Shown piece by piece: positions 61,084 through 64,000 of a stretch of 64,000 nt of DNA. The stretch is from CADEED01 sp041395625 (lineage in GTDB: Bacteria > Pseudomonadota > Gammaproteobacteria > Steroidobacterales > Steroidobacteraceae). How positions within the stretch are numbered: position 1 is the stretch's first letter; every line of letters begins with the position of its first letter. Location: positions 62,001 through 126,000 of the forward strand of contig JAWLAE010000004.1 in the NCBI GenBank assembly GCA_041395625.1, given 5' to 3'. Both the position numbers and the translations under genes were made by a program. The notes under the pieces are model-generated. The model was not told the DNA's origin. It made no database searches and was given only the letters and a program-made list of their open reading frames with translations.

Positions 61084-61605
61084 ATGCCGGTGAGCGTGCG
61101 GGATGCACGACGGTCGCCGACGGATCGGGACTGGATCGCGAGTGTGTATCGCGACTACCTCGACGATCTGGCGCCGCTCAATACTGGGATGTTTCCGGCC
61201 CTCGGCGAAGTGGGGCACAGTGAGCCCGATCAGCTGTCACGCTGGTTCGGGGATTCGACCGTACGGCCGCTCGTCATTCTGCGCGGCGATCAGCCGGTGG
61301 GATTCGCGATGGTGGCGCGCGGTGCGCCCGCGGCGCCGGGTGTGAAGCCGGCGGATTTTCGCATGGCCGAATTCTTCGTTGCGCGTCCCTTCCGGCGACT
61401 CGGCGTGGGCCGGCTCGCCGTCGAGCTCATACTCAACCGATTCGCGGGCCGCTGGGAGATACTGGAGTATCAGCGCAACGTGGGCGCGGTGTCATTCTGG
61501 CGGCGTGTCGTTGCCGCCTATACCAAGGGCCAATACCAGGAGCGAATCGCCAATGGCGAGGTGCGACAGGTGTTCGACTCAGGGCTGCCCGTAGCGTCCC
61601 GCTAA
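61084..61605 (+). CDS. GNAT-family N-acetyltransferase
   Basis: 173 aa. The core FRMAEFFVARPFRRLGVGRLAVELIL contains the acetyl-CoA loop RRLGVG, and EILEYQRNVGAVSFWRRVV is the usual last segment. The acceptor is unknown. It lies just upstream of the gamma-glutamyltransferase pseudogene, with 2 bp between. Confidence 0.85.
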   Translation: MPVSVRDARRSPTDRDWIASVYRDYLDDLAPLNTGMFPALGEVGHSEPDQLSRWFGDSTVRPLVILRGDQPVGFAMVARGAPAAPGVKPADFRMAEFFVARPFRRLGVGRLAVELILNRFAGRWEILEYQRNVGAVSFWRRVVAAYTKGQYQERIANGEVRQVFDSGLPVASR

Positions 61606-61607
61606 CA

Positions 61608-63163
61608 ATGGCGATTTCCGGTGGCGGCCGCGTCGCGACGCGCTCGGAAGTCATCGCCCGAAATGGCATGGCTGCCACCAGCCAACCGCTGGCTACCCAG
61701 TCGGCGGTGATCTGTTCGCGATCGTCTGGCACGTTAGGTCCGCGAAACTTTACGGGCTGAATGCCAGCGGCCGATCAGCACAGGGGCTGACTCTCGACGA
61801 GCTGCGCCGGGAACTCGCGCGACGCAAGCTCACCACCATCCCGCCGCACGGGCCACTGCCGGTGACCGTGCCGCGGGCGGTAGATGGCTGGTTCGAGCTG
61901 CACGCACGCGTCGGCGAGCTGCCGATCCGCGACGTGCTGGCGCCCGCGATCGCTTATGCCCGCCAGGGCTTCCCGCTGACCGAAGTCATCGCGCAGCACT
62001 GGCAGTGGAACGCAGCGGAGTTGCAGCAGTACGCCGGCTTCGCCGCGGTGTTCATGCCGGGCGGGCGGGCGCCGCGCAAGGGCGAAGTGTTTCGCAATCC
62101 GGCACTGGCCAGCACCTACGAGGCTATCGCCGCGGGCGGTCGCGATGCGTTCTATCGCGGCGCCATAGCGGCCAAGATCGCCGCTTGCCTGCGCGCGAAC
62201 GGCGGCTACCTCAGCGAGAGCGATCTGGCGGCGCATCGCTCCACCTGGGTGGAGCCAATTGCCACTAACTATCGCGGCTACGACGTCTGGCAACTGCCGC
62301 CGAACACGCAGGGCCTCGCGACGCTGCAGATGCTCAATATTCTGGAGGGTCATGACCTCGAAGCCCTGGGGTTCGGTGCCGCGGACTACGCGCATCTGTT
62401 CATCGAGGCCAAGAAGCTCGCCTTCGAGGACCGAGCGCGCTACTACGCCGATCCCGAGTTCTCGCGCGCGCCGCTCGAGCGCTTGCTCTCGAAGGATTAC
62501 GCCGCGACCCGGGGCAAACTGATTGCACCCGAGCGCGCCGCCAGCCGCTACCCGACGGACAGCGCGTCACTCGATCGATCGGACACCGTGTATCTCACCG
62601 TCGCTGACGAGGCCGGCAACATGGTGTCGCTCATACAAAGTAACTACCGCGGCATGGGCTCGGGCATGACACCCGACGGGCTGGGCTTCGTGCTGCAGGA
62701 TCGCGGCGAGTTGTTTGCACTCGAAGACGGCCACGCCAACGTCTATGCGCCCGGCAAGCGGCCATTCCATACCATCATCCCCGGCTTCGTCACGAAGGGC
62801 GGCAAGCCATGGCTCAGCTTCGGCGTCATGGGCGGTGGCATGCAGCCGCAGGGCCAGGTGCAGGTGCTGGTCAATCTGATCGACTTCGGCATGAACCTGC
62901 AGGAAGCGGGTGACGCGCCGCGTATCCGGCACGATGGCTCCAGTGAACCGACCGGCGAACGCATGCGCGACGGCGGCACCGTCGTGCTGGAGCCCGCGTT
63001 CTCGCTCGAACTGGCCGGCGCACTCGAGGCGCGCGGTCATCGGGTGCGGCATGCGAACGAGGGCGACTTCGGCGGCTACCAGGCGATCCTGCGTGATCCC
63101 GCCACGGGCGTGTTTTTCGGGGCCTCGGAGTCGCGCAAGGATGGGGCGGCGCAGGGGTATTGA
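61608..63163 (+). pseudogene. ggt: Gamma-glutamyltransferase broken by an internal deletion and frame change
   Basis: The frame from the ATG at 61608 encodes RSEVIARNGMAATSQPLATQ, the normal N-terminus of the family, up to about 61700. It then runs out of frame to a TGA. From about 61703, another frame encodes GGDLFAIVWHVRSAKLYGLN and the rest of the enzyme to 63163, including VTVPRAVDGW, NTQGLATLQMLNILEG, the likely catalytic threonine in SDTVYLTVADEAGN, and GGGMQPQGQVQVL. The segment normally joining them (roughly 35-40 residues of the AGLD...GGNAVDAA...GIGGD type) is missing. The downstream part alone (GTG at 61862, 433 aa) looks intact but lacks the start of the large subunit. Confidence 0.8.
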
Positions 63164-63562
63164 ATCGGTGCGCCGATAGGTAGCGTGAGCACCGGACGAC
63201 CAGGTCGCATGGCGCTCCAATGTTGCATCTGGCCATCGATGACAAAGAGAGTGTCATGGAAGGCGAAATCAACTCACTTGGACAGGAGATTTTTCAGGGG
63301 ATTCCCAAAGACACATAGCGGGCGTATTGTCTTGCTGACGTGCCACAGACTATTCGATCTGTGCGCGAGGGAATGGACGATGCGCAGTTTTTCGCGATCA
63401 TCGTTTGAGTCAAATGACGGATTCTCGCCGTCTCGCCGTCTCGCCGTCTCGCGGCGCTGCGGATTCTGACAGCAGCAATTTCCAGCCGTTTGCCGTTGTA
63501 GCTCGTGGGCCTGCTGGTCCGCGCGCGGTGTTCCGTTGCCGATCAAGCTTGGGAGCTGTCAC
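63164..63562. other. Non-coding gap before the last gene
   Basis: About 400 bp. Short open frames here have no recognisable motifs. The only structure I see is the 8-bp tandem repeat listed next. GGGAG near the right end is the ribosome site of the following gene. Confidence 0.5.
63423..63454. repeat. Short tandem repeat TCTCGCCG, nearly four copies
   Basis: Three perfect units and a fourth imperfect one (TCTCGCGG). It is outside any credible gene and is a possible slippage tract. Confidence 0.9.
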
Positions 63563-64000
63563 ATGAAATTCCTGACTTCTCGCGCCCGTTTGCAGGTGGC
63601 GATGTTGCTGCTGTCGGCAGTGTTTGGCCTATTAGCGCTGGCGGAATCACCAACCTTTGTACAGCAATGGGCGGCTAATGCAGTCGCTGGACTGCGGCCG
63701 GACGCCGTGGATCCGGCGGCTCCCGAATCCGAACCGATGCAATGTGCCGCCGGGTGCGAGCGCATGATGAACGAGGACAGGGGCATCTGCGGCGGCTACG
63801 TCAAGCAGGAGGAACGTGAGCGGCGTGGCATTCCGCCGCCCACGCGACGCTGCCATTACGAGGCGCTGGAGCGCTACAGTGCGTGTCTGACCAATTGTGG
63901 TCGGCCGGCACCGTCTGTGATCGAACGGTTTTCGGAGGCACCGCAGTTTCCGACGCTGCCGCCAGTCGGCACGCCAGCCGCGCTGACCACCACGGGGAAA
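63563..64000 (+). CDS. Secreted cysteine-containing protein of unknown function (3' end outside window)
   Basis: 146 codons to the window edge, with no stop. GGGAG lies 7 bases before the ATG. A signal peptide (ARLQVAMLLLSAVFGLLALAE) is followed by a mature part with six cysteines arranged as CAAGC, CGGY, CHYEALERYSAC and NC. This could form disulfides in the periplasm. The visible end is Pro/Thr-rich. I do not recognise the family. Confidence 0.7.
   Translation, partial: MKFLTSRARLQVAMLLLSAVFGLLALAESPTFVQQWAANAVAGLRPDAVDPAAPESEPMQCAAGCERMMNEDRGICGGYVKQEERERRGIPPPTRRCHYEALERYSACLTNCGRPAPSVIERFSEAPQFPTLPPVGTPAALTTTGK

Noticed and set aside
61862..63163. A complete 433-aa gamma-glutamyltransferase starting at GTG 61862
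   Set aside because: The conserved N-terminal part of the large subunit is readable upstream in another frame, so this is the remainder of a broken gene.
63185..63469. Open frame of about 94 codons after the ggt pseudogene
   Set aside because: No ribosome site, no motif and it contains the 8-bp tandem repeat; judged non-coding.

Overview
The window is GC-rich DNA from a gammaproteobacterium, probably in the Xanthomonadales / Nevskiales / Steroidobacteraceae neighbourhood. The gene order tRNA-Tyr-Gly-Thr-tuf-tRNA-Trp-secE-nusG-rplKAJL-rpoBC, followed by the str, S10, spc and alpha ribosomal operons, is gammaproteobacterial. A serine O-succinyltransferase-like gene next to cysK and a CysB-type regulator resembles Xanthomonas. 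Placement below class level is inference.

Left accessory part (1-17.2 kb). A membrane-anchored cytochrome c enters from the left edge. It is followed on the minus strand by a beta-propeller diguanylate cyclase coupled to a degenerate GGDEF-EAL protein, and by a large secreted subtilisin-like protease with a ten-unit C-terminal YLWSDG repeat. Next comes a sulfur amino-acid unit (cysK, an SST-like acyltransferase, metY, all minus), divergent from cysB-rluB-amidohydrolase (plus, each junction a 4-nt overlap). An sbtA-sbtB bicarbonate transporter/PII-like pair closes this part.

Information-processing core (17.2-58 kb). Three tRNAs, tuf copy 1, tRNA-Trp, secE, nusG, rplK, rplA, rplJ, rplL, rpoB and rpoC run on the plus strand. 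A palindromic element, an ECF sigma/anti-sigma operon with a secreted partner, a DJ-1/PfpI protein, an acetyltransferase and a Uma2 remnant separate this from the str operon (rpsL, rpsG, fusA, tuf copy 2, rpsJ). The S10 operon is then split: three minus-strand envelope or secreted genes lie between rpsJ and rplC. The remaining genes rplC to rplQ are complete and in standard order, including rpmJ (37 codons). rplC has its own promoter and a structured leader that can pair with its Shine-Dalgarno sequence.

Right accessory part (58-64 kb). mscL, a TerB-like protein, an Xaa-Pro dipeptidase, an Ala/Asp-rich lipoprotein and a GNAT enzyme are followed by a gamma-glutamyltransferase pseudogene and a cysteine-containing secreted protein cut by the right edge.

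Most of the window is conserved housekeeping sequence, and I found no clearly new defence or mobile system. The most unusual points are the split S10 operon, the two apparently gene-converted tuf copies with different start codons, the SST/CysK/MetY/CysB unit, the protease architecture with its repeat tail, a 219-bp palindromic element after rpoC, and the gamma-glutamyltransferase decayed by one internal deletion. No search or alignment software was used; all comparisons are by eye and memory.
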